Positions 1 through 7,057 of a DNA stretch of 64,000 bases are shown one piece after another. The notes under the pieces were generated by a model. The model saw nothing but the letters and a program-made list of their open reading frames with translations, had not been told where the DNA came from and made no database searches. Each line of letters opens with the position of its first letter. Position 1 is the stretch's first letter. The stretch lies in assembly GCA_963795805.1 (NCBI GenBank), contig CAWCIV010000001.1:124001-188000 (forward strand), read 5' to 3'. The translations under genes were made by a program, and so were the position numbers. This stretch comes from JALYYC01 sp963795805. GTDB lineage: Bacteria > Chloroflexota > Dormibacteria > CF-121.

Positions 1-747
1 CCGACGAAGGTGAGCGCCGCGCAGGCGTTCGGCGCCACCGTGGTCGAGCTCGACGGGACCTACGACGATGTCAACCGCCTGTGTGTCGAGCTGGCGGACC
101 AGCACGGCTGGGGCATCGTGAACGTCAACCTGCGGCCCTTCTACTCCGAAGGCAGCAAGACGCTGACCTTCGAGGTGGTCGAGCAGCTCGGCTGGCGCGC
201 GCCCGACCACATCGTCGTGCCGGTTGCCGCCGGTTCCTTGCTGGCCAAGACGGCCAAGGCACTGCATGAGCTGGTCGAGGTCGGCTTGATCGACCGCGCG
301 CCGACCCGGATCCACGCCGCCCAGGCCGAGGGCTGCGCCCCGGTCAGCAGCGCGATCCAGCAGCGGTCCGACACCATCACGCCGGTCCGACCGAACAGCA
401 TCGCCAAGTCGCTTGCGATCGGCAATCCGGCGGACGGTCGTTATGCCTCCCGCGCCGTGCAGGCATCGGGTGGGTGGGGAACCGCCTGTCGCGAAGACGC
501 CGTGACCGAAGGCATGGCGCTCCTGGCGGAGACCGAAGGCATCCTGAGCGAGCCGGCGGGCGGGGTCGTCGTCGCCGGATTGCAGCAACTGATCGCGCAG
601 GGGCGCATCAAGCGCGAGGAGTCGGTCGTCATCTGCATCACCGGCAGCGGGCTCAAGACGCCGGAGCTGTTCCCGTCGCGCGAAGGGCGGCGCGTGCACC
701 TCGGTCACGCCAAAGCGGCAGAGTTCGAGCGTGTGATGGCGGCGTAG
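1..747 (+). CDS. thrC: Threonine synthase, C-terminal part (5' end outside window)
   Basis: PLP enzyme converting O-phosphohomoserine to threonine, cytoplasmic. The frame is open from the first base of the window, so the N-terminal half with the PLP lysine is missing; about 248 residues remain of the usual 350-410. Visible family features are the VPVAAGSLLAKT stretch, the NSIAKSLAIGNPADG segment and the late SEPAGGV and ITGSGLKTPEL motifs, which match the phosphate-binding and C-terminal regions of fold-type II threonine synthases. A GTG at 10 is only an internal codon. The last 13 bases, including the TAG stop, are duplicated 73 bp downstream together with a hairpin repeat. Confidence 0.9.
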   Translation, partial: PTKVSAAQAFGATVVELDGTYDDVNRLCVELADQHGWGIVNVNLRPFYSEGSKTLTFEVVEQLGWRAPDHIVVPVAAGSLLAKTAKALHELVEVGLIDRAPTRIHAAQAEGCAPVSSAIQQRSDTITPVRPNSIAKSLAIGNPADGRYASRAVQASGGWGTACREDAVTEGMALLAETEGILSEPAGGVVVAGLQQLIAQGRIKREESVVICITGSGLKTPELFPSREGRRVHLGHAKAAEFERVMAA

Positions 748-912
748 GCGCATTCATTACCCCCCACCCCGACCCTCCCCCACAAGGGGGGAGGGAGAAG
801 AGTCCTCGATGGCGGCGTAGGGGCATTCATTACCCCCCACCCCGACCCTCCCCCACAAGGGGGGAGGGAGAGGGACTACCTGTTTCCCTCCCGCGCAAGC
901 GGGGAGGGAGAG
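735..912. repeat. Cluster of three C-rich hairpin repeats; first two in a 73-bp tandem duplication
   Basis: Three copies of a hairpin with arms ccctccccc and ggggggaggg: arms near 773-795, 847-869 and a variant at 886-909. The first two lie in near-identical 73-bp units starting at 735 and 808; each unit begins with gatggcggcgtagg, the 3' end of the threonine synthase gene. The third copy forms the last codons and stop of the reverse-strand glycosyltransferase gene. The same element recurs near 28.8, 39.5 and 59.3 kb. Confidence 0.9.
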
Positions 913-1973
913 AGATAGCCCTGGATGGCGGCGAAGAAGCGGTCGGCACTTTGCTGCCAGGTCGGCCAGGTGAGCGCACGCTCTTTCGCTGCCTCGCCCA
1001 TCCGCCGACGTGTTTTTAGCTCGCGGCACAGGCGCTCGATGGCGGCCGCGAGAGCCGGGACATCACCGGGAGGTGCGAGGATTCCGTCGATGCCATCACG
1101 CACGAGATATGGCAGGTTGTCGACATTGAACGCGACGACCGGTAGTCCCGCCGCCATCGCCTCCCCGCAGGCGGTGCCGTAGGCCTCCCGCAGACTGGGC
1201 AGCATGAACAGGTCGGCTCCGGCGTACAGGCTTGCCACCGCAGGGGCCTCGAGCGATCCATGCACGACGACGCGGCTTCGCAGATCCGGGGCCGCCAGCC
1301 GTTGGCGTAGGCGCTTCGCGTATCCGGGATCGACGCGGTCATTGCCAACCAGGTGCAGCGTCGCGGTGGTGTCGGGCAGCTGCGAGAGTGCCTGCAGCAA
1401 AAGGTGGATCCCCTTATTCGGCAGCCAGTTGCTGACACAGAGCAGCGCCGCCCGGCGGCCGAGGCGCAGATCGACGGCCGGACTCGGCGCCGAGCCGGCC
1501 AGGTCACGACCGGGCGGAACGACGCTGATCCGCTGGCTGTCGACGTCGGACGCGATGAGGCATCGGGCCAGGTAGTCGCTGACGACGATCAGGGCGCGAC
1601 ACCGGTCATAGGCGAAGCGATCGAGGCGTGACTGCATAGCCCGACGGAGGCGACCGTGGTCCACGCCGCCGGGCACCTGGTGGAGCAGTCCGATGACCGG
1701 CGGGATCCCGCCTCGAAGCCACGGCGCCGAGGCCGCGGCGGCGATGCTATCCAGCAGGATCGCGTCGTACCCGCGCACCTGGCGCAGCAGGCCGGGCACC
1801 TCGATGGTGGCGAGCGGAAGGGCGCGTGACGGGATGGCCTTGAAGACAATCTCGGCGCCATGTAATGGGGCCGCCTGCGCCATGCGTTGCTGATAGAGAT
1901 AGCCGCCGGTCCGCTGCGTCGGATCGCCTGCGGTCAGGAGTGCCAGCCGTAGCCGGCGGTCCGACTCGGGCAT
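876..1973 (-). CDS. Glycosyltransferase family 4 (GT-B fold)
   Basis: 365 residues, usual for a GT4 enzyme transferring a sugar from a nucleotide sugar; acceptor unknown. The C-terminal GT-B half is clear: LLCVSNWLPNKGIHLLLQAL, the LFMLPSLREAYGTACGEAMA donor-site region with its E-x7-E pattern, and GLPVVAFNVDNLPYLVRDG. The last 13 residues (YLSPSPLAREGNR) are encoded by a hairpin repeat, so the natural C-terminus has probably been replaced or extended. ATG start at 1973. It is divergent from the GTP cyclohydrolase II gene with only about 67 bp between, which suggests a shared control region and possibly a joint pathway. Confidence 0.85.
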   Translation of the reverse strand: MPESDRRLRLALLTAGDPTQRTGGYLYQQRMAQAAPLHGAEIVFKAIPSRALPLATIEVPGLLRQVRGYDAILLDSIAAAASAPWLRGGIPPVIGLLHQVPGGVDHGRLRRAMQSRLDRFAYDRCRALIVVSDYLARCLIASDVDSQRISVVPPGRDLAGSAPSPAVDLRLGRRAALLCVSNWLPNKGIHLLLQALSQLPDTTATLHLVGNDRVDPGYAKRLRQRLAAPDLRSRVVVHGSLEAPAVASLYAGADLFMLPSLREAYGTACGEAMAAGLPVVAFNVDNLPYLVRDGIDGILAPPGDVPALAAAIERLCRELKTRRRMGEAAKERALTWPTWQQSADRFFAAIQGYLSPSPLAREGNR

Positions 1974-2040
1974 GTCCGGCCATCATATGAACTGAACTCG
2001 CGAGTTGGAGCTCGGGGCATTTGGCGGCCACAATAAGACC

Positions 2041-2673
2041 GTGATCTCGCCACGCTCTGATCGATCCGTCGTCTGCCTGGCGGAGGCGGCCCTCCCAACC
2101 CGCTTCGGCGACTTCAGGATCGCCTTGTACCAGGTCGAGGACAGCCGCACCGAGGTGGTCGCTCTCCAGCATGGGTCATTGACGCCCGGGCCCGTGCTGT
2201 TGCGGCTGCATTCCGAATGTCTGACCGGCGACGTCCTGGGGTCGGCGCGGTGCGATTGCGGCACCCAGCTGGATGCATCGCTCGCCCGCCTGGCGCGTTC
2301 GCGGAGTGGCCTGCTGCTTTATCTGCACCAGGAGGGGCGCGGGATTGGGCTGGCGGCCAAGATCCGGGCCTACGCGCTGCAGGATCGCGGCCTTGACACC
2401 GTCGACGCCAACACCGCGCTCGGCCTGCCGGTTGATGCACGTGATTACGCGCCAGCCGCGGCGGTGTTGCACCACCTCGGCGTGTCGCGCGTGCGATTAC
2501 TGACCAACAACCCGGCGAAGCGGCAAGCCATGGTCAGACACGGGATCGAGGTGGTGGAGAGGGTGCCACTCGAGATGCCCGCGAACCCGTCGAACGCCGG
2601 ATACCTGCGCACCAAGCGGGACCGGATGGGGCACCTGCTCGATCTTCCGGCCGCCGCCCCGCCTCCATGCTGA
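2041..2673 (+). CDS. ribA: GTP cyclohydrolase II
   Basis: Opens GTP to 2,5-diamino-6-ribosylamino-4-pyrimidinone 5'-phosphate, formate and pyrophosphate. The zinc site appears as SECLTGDVLGSARCDCG (C-x10-C-x-C), followed by the catalytic LHQEGRGIGL motif and the LLTNNPAKR GTP-binding segment. About 210 residues, a monofunctional RibA without the RibB domain. I chose GTG at 2041 because family similarity begins just after it; TTG at 2005 would add 12 residues without family support. It overlaps the next gene by 7 bp, so the two are probably translated together. No ribB, ribE or ribH is nearby, so a role other than riboflavin supply is possible. Confidence 0.9.
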   Translation: MISPRSDRSVVCLAEAALPTRFGDFRIALYQVEDSRTEVVALQHGSLTPGPVLLRLHSECLTGDVLGSARCDCGTQLDASLARLARSRSGLLLYLHQEGRGIGLAAKIRAYALQDRGLDTVDANTALGLPVDARDYAPAAAVLHHLGVSRVRLLTNNPAKRQAMVRHGIEVVERVPLEMPANPSNAGYLRTKRDRMGHLLDLPAAAPPPC

Positions 2674-3332
2674 TCACGATCCACTACGCGCAGACGCTCG
2701 ACGGGCGGCTGGCGACCCGCACCGGCGACTCGCAGTGGATTGGCGGGAAGGAGTCGCTGCAGCTGGCGCATCGCTTGCGGAGCGAGCACCAGGCGGTGCT
2801 GGTCGGCGTGGGGACGGTGATCGCTGATAACCCGAGGCTGACCACGCGACTGGTCGACGGCCCCTCACCAATCCGCGTTGTGGTCGATAGCGGTCTTCGC
2901 CTTCCGATGCATGCCCATGTGTTAACCGATGGTGCGGCGCCAACCGTAATCGTGACGACCGAACGCGCGCCACAGCCGCGTCGCCAGGCCGTCGCACGGC
3001 CGGGCGTCGAGGTGGCCGTCGTCGGCGCGGATCGGTCCGGGCGGGTCGACCTCGAGCAAATGCTCCGGACTTGCGAGCGGCGCGGGATCGAGTCGCTCCT
3101 CGTCGAGGGAGGCGCCGCGATCATCACGGCATTGCTCCAGGCTCGTCTGTGCGACCGCCTGGTGGTCTGCATCGCGCCGCGAGTTATTGGCGAGGGGATC
3201 CAGGCCGTGGGAGACCTCGGCGTCGACCGGTTGCGCGATGCGCTGACGTTCTCGTCGGCGAGCTTCGCCGCCTGTGGCGAGGACGTCATCTTCGATGGAC
3301 AACTCGCGCGCGCGACCGCCGACGTAGGCTGA
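2667..3332 (+). CDS. RibD C-terminal-type reductase (DHFR-like fold)
   Basis: 221 residues forming a stand-alone RibD_C domain with no deaminase domain. N-terminal AQTLDGRLA and SQWIGG match the substrate-binding start of the family; VLVGVGTVIADNPRL and ESLLVEGGAAI are the NADPH-binding and signature motifs. Such single-domain proteins reduce the ribosylaminopyrimidine made by GTP cyclohydrolase II or a related pyrimidine. The direct overlap with ribA supports that substrate. The lack of a deaminase fits an archaeal/fungal-style order of steps or a non-riboflavin product. Confidence 0.85.
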   Translation: MLITIHYAQTLDGRLATRTGDSQWIGGKESLQLAHRLRSEHQAVLVGVGTVIADNPRLTTRLVDGPSPIRVVVDSGLRLPMHAHVLTDGAAPTVIVTTERAPQPRRQAVARPGVEVAVVGADRSGRVDLEQMLRTCERRGIESLLVEGGAAIITALLQARLCDRLVVCIAPRVIGEGIQAVGDLGVDRLRDALTFSSASFAACGEDVIFDGQLARATADVG

Positions 3333-3336
3333 GCGC

Positions 3337-3717
3337 GTGACCTCGGCTTTGCAGGAGACGGCCGTGTGGTTTACGCGCCCGAAAGCGGTCGAGCTTCGCC
3401 GGGAGGCGCTCCCACCGGTTGGTCCCGCCGACGTCAGGGTCAAGGCGCTGTGCTCCGCGATCAGCCCCGGGACCGAGATGCTCGTCTACCGCGGCCAGGT
3501 CGATCCGTCGCTCGACCTCGATCTTCCGACGCTGCGAGGGAGCTACGGTTTTCCGATCAAGTACGGCTATGCGAGTGTCGGTCGCATCGAGGAGGCGGGT
3601 GACGGCGTTCGAACCCTGAAGGCCGGAGACCTCGTCTTCGTGCATCATCCGCACCAGTCCGGCTACGTGGTACCCGCGGCCTCGGCCATCCCGCTTGCGC
3701 TCGACCATGGTGCCTGA
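3337..3717 (+). CDS. Zinc-binding (MDR) alcohol dehydrogenase, N-terminal part; frameshifted
   Basis: GroES-like catalytic domain of a medium-chain dehydrogenase: PADVRVKALCSAISPGTEM is the typical start of this subfamily, followed by GYASVGRIEEAGDGVRTLKA. The frame stops at TGA 3715-3717 while the rest of the protein continues in the +1 frame, so one extra base near 3700-3715 splits the gene. GTG start at 3337, 4 bp after the reductase gene. Joined to the next entry it gives a normal 340-residue enzyme. Subfamily members often lack full zinc ligands; none are obvious here. Confidence 0.75.
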   Translation: MTSALQETAVWFTRPKAVELRREALPPVGPADVRVKALCSAISPGTEMLVYRGQVDPSLDLDLPTLRGSYGFPIKYGYASVGRIEEAGDGVRTLKAGDLVFVHHPHQSGYVVPAASAIPLALDHGA

Positions 3718-4357
3718 GGCCGGAGTCTTTCTCGCCAACGTCGAGACCGCGGTCAACGTGGTGCTCGATGCGCACCCGCGGCTGGGTGACCGGGTCGTGG
3801 TTTTCGGTGCGGGGGTCGTTGGGCTGTTGATCCTCCAGTTGTTGCAGCGCGCGGGTGTGGCCAGCGTGATCGTGGTGGATCCCATCGCGCCGCGGCGAAG
3901 GCTGGCGGAAAAACTCGGGGCGGCTTCCACCTTCGCGCCCGGGGATCGCTTGCGTAAGGCGGTCATGACCGCAACCGGCGACATGGGCGCGGACCTGGCG
4001 ATCGAGGTGACGGGAAACCCAGCGGCGCTCTCGGAGGCGATTGATTGCGTCGGGTTCCAGGGGACGGTCGTCGCCTGCTCCTGGTACGGGACAAAGCCCG
4101 TGACGGTCGACCTCGGCGGCCGGTTCCATCGCGGACGCGTCCGGGTGATCAGCTCGCAGGTTTCCAATCTCGACCCAGCGCTGTCGCCGCGTTGGACGAT
4201 GGCGCGTCGGCTGGACCTGGCGCGCGACCTTCTGGCGACCCTGCCCGTCGCGGCGCTGATCACGCAGCGGTTCCCGCTCGAGCAGGCGGCGGCCGCCTAC
4301 GAGCTGGTCGATCAGCGCCCGGCCGAGACGATCCAGGTGGTCTTCACGTATGTATGA
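3707..4357 (+). CDS. Zinc-binding (MDR) alcohol dehydrogenase, C-terminal part; frameshifted
   Basis: Rossmann half of the same dehydrogenase. VVVFGAGVVGLLILQLLQ carries the G-x-G-x-x-G nucleotide-binding motif, followed by an acidic strand end (VIVVDPIAP) that favours NAD. The segment PEAGVFLANVETAVN directly before it normally sits inside an intact polypeptide, which is why I read a frameshift rather than two genes. ATG at 3707 overlaps the first part by 11 bp and could in principle allow re-initiation. Its end overlaps the PTPS gene by 8 bp, tying the two into one operon. Confidence 0.75.
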   Translation: MVPEAGVFLANVETAVNVVLDAHPRLGDRVVVFGAGVVGLLILQLLQRAGVASVIVVDPIAPRRRLAEKLGAASTFAPGDRLRKAVMTATGDMGADLAIEVTGNPAALSEAIDCVGFQGTVVACSWYGTKPVTVDLGGRFHRGRVRVISSQVSNLDPALSPRWTMARRLDLARDLLATLPVAALITQRFPLEQAAAAYELVDQRPAETIQVVFTYV

Positions 4358-4730
4358 GGTCGGCGTCGTCGAGACGTTTGACGCGGCCCACCGGCTGCGC
4401 GGCGATTTCGGGCCGGCCACGCAACAACACGGTCATGCCTACCGGGTCGAGGTGACGGTGCGCGGCCCATCGTTGCGGGCCGACGGCACGCTCTGCGACA
4501 TCAGCGAGTTGCAACAGGCGGTCCGAGCGGTGCTGGTGGGGCTGCACGATCGCGACCTCAACGCGTTGCCGGCTTTCGCGGAGAAAAACAGCACGGCTGA
4601 AGAGGTTGCCGGCCACCTCCTGCGGCAGCTGACCGGAAGCTTCAACGCAGAAGGCGTCGAACGGATCAGCGTGCGGGTCTGGGAGTCGCCCGACGCCTTT
4701 GCGGCGTGCGACGGGCCGGCGCGCCGCTAA
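4350..4730 (+). CDS. 6-pyruvoyltetrahydropterin synthase / QueD family protein lacking the catalytic Cys
   Basis: 126 residues, usual for the family that turns dihydroneopterin triphosphate into 6-substituted pterins. Zinc ligands are present at His14 (FDAAHRL) and His27/His29 (HGHAY), as is the late substrate-binding Glu (RVWESP). The catalytic Cys normally four residues before HGH is replaced by Ala23 (FGPATQQHGH), and the Asp-His pair region reads LHDRDLN rather than the usual LDH-x-x-LN. So the fold and metal site are kept but classic PTPS or QueD chemistry is doubtful. It overlaps the MDR gene and closes the ribA operon. Confidence 0.8.
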   Translation: MYEVGVVETFDAAHRLRGDFGPATQQHGHAYRVEVTVRGPSLRADGTLCDISELQQAVRAVLVGLHDRDLNALPAFAEKNSTAEEVAGHLLRQLTGSFNAEGVERISVRVWESPDAFAACDGPARR

Positions 4731-4736
4731 CCATCG

Positions 4737-5309
4737 TCAGCCGGGGCCGAGCAGCTGGCTCGGCATGCAGGTCCAGCTACCGATGACGGCGACCTGGTCT
4801 CCGCCAGAGCGGGTGACGGTCGCGTTGACGGTCCCGCGGTCCGGATGCTGGTCCGTCAGGACAACCAGCTGTGCTCTGCCCGCATATTCCGGCCCAGCCG
4901 GCTCGCGCGACCCGGCGGCGACGGGCGTGAGGAGCGCGCGGCCCTCGTATGTTCCGGCTCCAGTGTAGGAGGGGGTGTCGGTCGAAATGTTGAGGTTGTA
5001 CCACGCCTGTCCGACCTGGAAGTAAAGGCCGTAGGCGAAGATGACCGGGCCAGAGGGTCCGCTTCCCGCCCCACACGAGCTCGGTCGTCCCGTTGTCACC
5101 GTCGCCACCACGCTCCCCGATACGGTCAGGTTTTGGGCGGCTTCCGGGAAGTCGGTAATTCCCGGTGGCGGCGCCTTGGCTGGTTTGGCGGTGGCCGTGG
5201 CCTTCACTGCGGCGGCGGCCTGCGATTGTCCGGAACCGGCACTCCCGCCGCAGGAAGCAAGCGCCAGCCCGATGAGAAGCGCTCCGGCACGACGCAGCTT
5301 CACATGCAT
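4737..5309 (-). CDS. Hypothetical lipoprotein
   Basis: 190 residues. The N-terminus has a positive start, a hydrophobic stretch and a lipobox ending LALASCGGS, so it is probably lipid-anchored outside the cell membrane. An Ala/Thr/Lys/Pro-rich linker follows, then a small beta-rich domain with two cysteines. I recognise no family. It overlaps the end of the upstream sigma-partner gene by 10 bp and so is probably the third gene of the sigma operon. It converges on the PTPS gene with 6 bp between. Confidence 0.65.
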   Translation of the reverse strand: MHVKLRRAGALLIGLALASCGGSAGSGQSQAAAAVKATATAKPAKAPPPGITDFPEAAQNLTVSGSVVATVTTGRPSSCGAGSGPSGPVIFAYGLYFQVGQAWYNLNISTDTPSYTGAGTYEGRALLTPVAAGSREPAGPEYAGRAQLVVLTDQHPDRGTVNATVTRSGGDQVAVIGSWTCMPSQLLGPG

Positions 5310-6466
5310 GGTCCGGCCGGGTTCACATAGAGAGCTGAGTTCGGGCCTGGAAGCTGGCCGGGCTGGCCGGTAACGGGAATCTTCTTCAGACCGGCGGCGC
5401 TATCCCAGTGCCAGAGCCCGCGCGTCTCGTAATCGCTGAACCAGATCCCAGTCTGGTCGGCGAGTGCCTGGGCGGGATCAAAGCCGGTGGCATCCCCGTG
5501 CGTACCTTTATAAATCCAGACGCGCTGGCCTGGAGCCGATTCATAGAAGATCCATTCCCGATCTCCGGGATTCCGGCTGCCGATCCAGTAGATGGTGCGA
5601 CCGTGCGCATCCGATCCGAAGCTGCCATAACCGAAGCCGCCATTTTGCCGGTCGCCGGGCAGCTCGGTCAGTGGGCTCGGCGCAGTTGATCCCGGCTGCC
5701 GGGCGGCCGTCCCTGATCGTGGATCGACAAGCCACAGCCCGTCGTCCCCACCGGTGGGCGGAGGAGGTGACGTGACGGCCAGGATCCCCGAGGCGTCCCA
5801 CCGGCTCACCATGACCAGGCCATCGTAGGTCCACAGCAGGTGGTCGGCGGCGGTCGACAGGTCATAGCGATGCAACTCCGATCGCTTGAAGCTGGAGAAG
5901 TTGCTGCCAACCGGAAGTAATCGAACCCAGGTGTAATTACGGCCGTCAGGAGAGACCTGGCTCGGACCGACTGGAAGCCAGCGTCGTACGGTCGCGTCAT
6001 ACCACCGGGGTGCCGGCGGCTGCGCCGGCTTGACGTTCGTCCCTTCGAACGCTCCGCCCGGAAGGCCGGCCAGCGATGCTCCGCCATCCCGCACGTACTT
6101 GCCGGTTTGTGTGTCGACGAAACCAGCGTCGTTTGCGATCGCACCGGGAGGCCCCGACTCGCGCATGACGACGACCGGAAGGCGGCAATTGCCTGGATCG
6201 ACGGCGGCGAACGGTGTGCTCGTCGGCTGAACCGGAGCCGAAGGTGTGACCGCTGCAGGCAAGCTTGACCGCTGAACGGCGAGACGCCAACCGGCAAGGC
6301 CGGCGACGACGATGATGAGAACCGTCGCCGCAACGGCACCAAGCCCGCCCATCGCCCGGCGGTGTGACGTGTCGGCGAGTGTCTCCGCAAGCCGATGCTG
6401 CAAACCGTTCGGGGGCGCATCACCGACGGCGCGACGGAACCGCGCCCTGAATTGTTCCTCGTTCAT
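5300..6466 (-). CDS. Membrane-anchored protein paired with ECF sigma factor (putative anti-sigma factor)
   Basis: 388 residues from ATG 6466, which overlaps the sigma gene stop in an ATGA; an in-frame start upstream would lie inside the sigma gene and is unlikely. A cytosolic N-terminus (MNEEQFRARFRRAVGDAPP) of about 40 residues precedes one membrane segment (LGAVAATVLIIVVAGLAGW). A large external part follows with repeated WYDATVRRW, WDASGILAVTSPP and IYWIGSRNPGDREW-like strands that resemble a beta-propeller. No HxxxCxxC zinc anti-sigma motif is seen. The gene order supports an anti-sigma or sensor role; the function itself is inferred. Confidence 0.6.
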   Translation of the reverse strand: MNEEQFRARFRRAVGDAPPNGLQHRLAETLADTSHRRAMGGLGAVAATVLIIVVAGLAGWRLAVQRSSLPAAVTPSAPVQPTSTPFAAVDPGNCRLPVVVMRESGPPGAIANDAGFVDTQTGKYVRDGGASLAGLPGGAFEGTNVKPAQPPAPRWYDATVRRWLPVGPSQVSPDGRNYTWVRLLPVGSNFSSFKRSELHRYDLSTAADHLLWTYDGLVMVSRWDASGILAVTSPPPPTGGDDGLWLVDPRSGTAARQPGSTAPSPLTELPGDRQNGGFGYGSFGSDAHGRTIYWIGSRNPGDREWIFYESAPGQRVWIYKGTHGDATGFDPAQALADQTGIWFSDYETRGLWHWDSAAGLKKIPVTGQPGQLPGPNSALYVNPAGPCM

Positions 6467-6978
6467 TCGTCGAACTCCTTTGGTACTTCCACCCTGAGCC
6501 GTTGAAGAGCTCGGTGGGTTCGCGATTTGGCGGCCTGTGGAGAGCATTTGAGGGTTCGGCCCATCTCGTCGAAGGACAGGTCAAGGTAATAGCGGAGCAC
6601 CAGCACGAGTCGCATATTCGTCGGCAGGCGGCGGAGGGCAGCGCGTAGATCCGCGGTGTCTTCGTCCGATCCAGGTTGCGAAGCCGCGACCGGCTCCAGG
6701 TTGGTCAGCTTGCCGACCGACCACCATCGGCTTCGTCGCCGCTGTCGGCACTCATTCGCCACGATGGTCAAGAACCAGGGGCGCATCTCGGCGCCCGGTC
6801 GAAACCGCCCAGCCGCCCGCCAGGCCCTGAACGCCGCTTCCTGGACGGCGTCTTCAGCCTCGTGGCCGTTGCCGAGCATGGCGTAGGCGAGCCGCTGACC
6901 GCTTGGAAGCAAGCCCAGGAGCCGGTCCAGAAACTGGGATCGATCCTCGGCCTCAGCGGTCACAAGCGCAATCGTCAC
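6463..6978 (-). CDS. RNA polymerase ECF sigma factor
   Basis: 171 residues with the two ECF regions: sigma2 (HEAEDAVQEAAFRAWRAAGRF and RPWFLTIVANECRQRRR) and sigma4 (LPTNMRLVLVLRYYLDLSFDEM, then a helix-turn-helix CSPQAAKSRTHRALQRLR). It directs core polymerase to a small stress or envelope regulon. Its stop overlaps the start of the membrane-anchored partner gene, the usual arrangement for sigma and anti-sigma pairs. A GGAAC element about 35 bp upstream hints at self-activation. Confidence 0.9.
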   Translation of the reverse strand: MTIALVTAEAEDRSQFLDRLLGLLPSGQRLAYAMLGNGHEAEDAVQEAAFRAWRAAGRFRPGAEMRPWFLTIVANECRQRRRSRWWSVGKLTNLEPVAASQPGSDEDTADLRAALRRLPTNMRLVLVLRYYLDLSFDEMGRTLKCSPQAAKSRTHRALQRLRVEVPKEFDE

Positions 6979-6990
6979 TCCAATTGAGTG

Positions 6991-7017
6991 CTATGCGCTA
7001 GCGGCCCGATTCGTTCC
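6991..7017 (-). promoter_or_regulatory. Candidate ECF-type promoter of the sigma operon
   Basis: On the reverse strand GGAAC (7017-7013) is followed after 16 nt by GCATAG (6996-6991), 12 nt before the sigma gene ATG. GGAAC is the typical -35 core of many ECF promoters. The match is short, so this is only a candidate. Confidence 0.3.
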
Positions 7018-7057
7018 GGGAGTTGCGCGAAGCCGAAATCGAGAGCATGATCGGCGT

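Noticed and set aside
4746..4764. Hairpin gccgagc-agctg-gctcggc as a terminator between convergent genes
   Set aside because: It lies inside the coding end of the lipoprotein gene, has no T run, and fits normal codon use.
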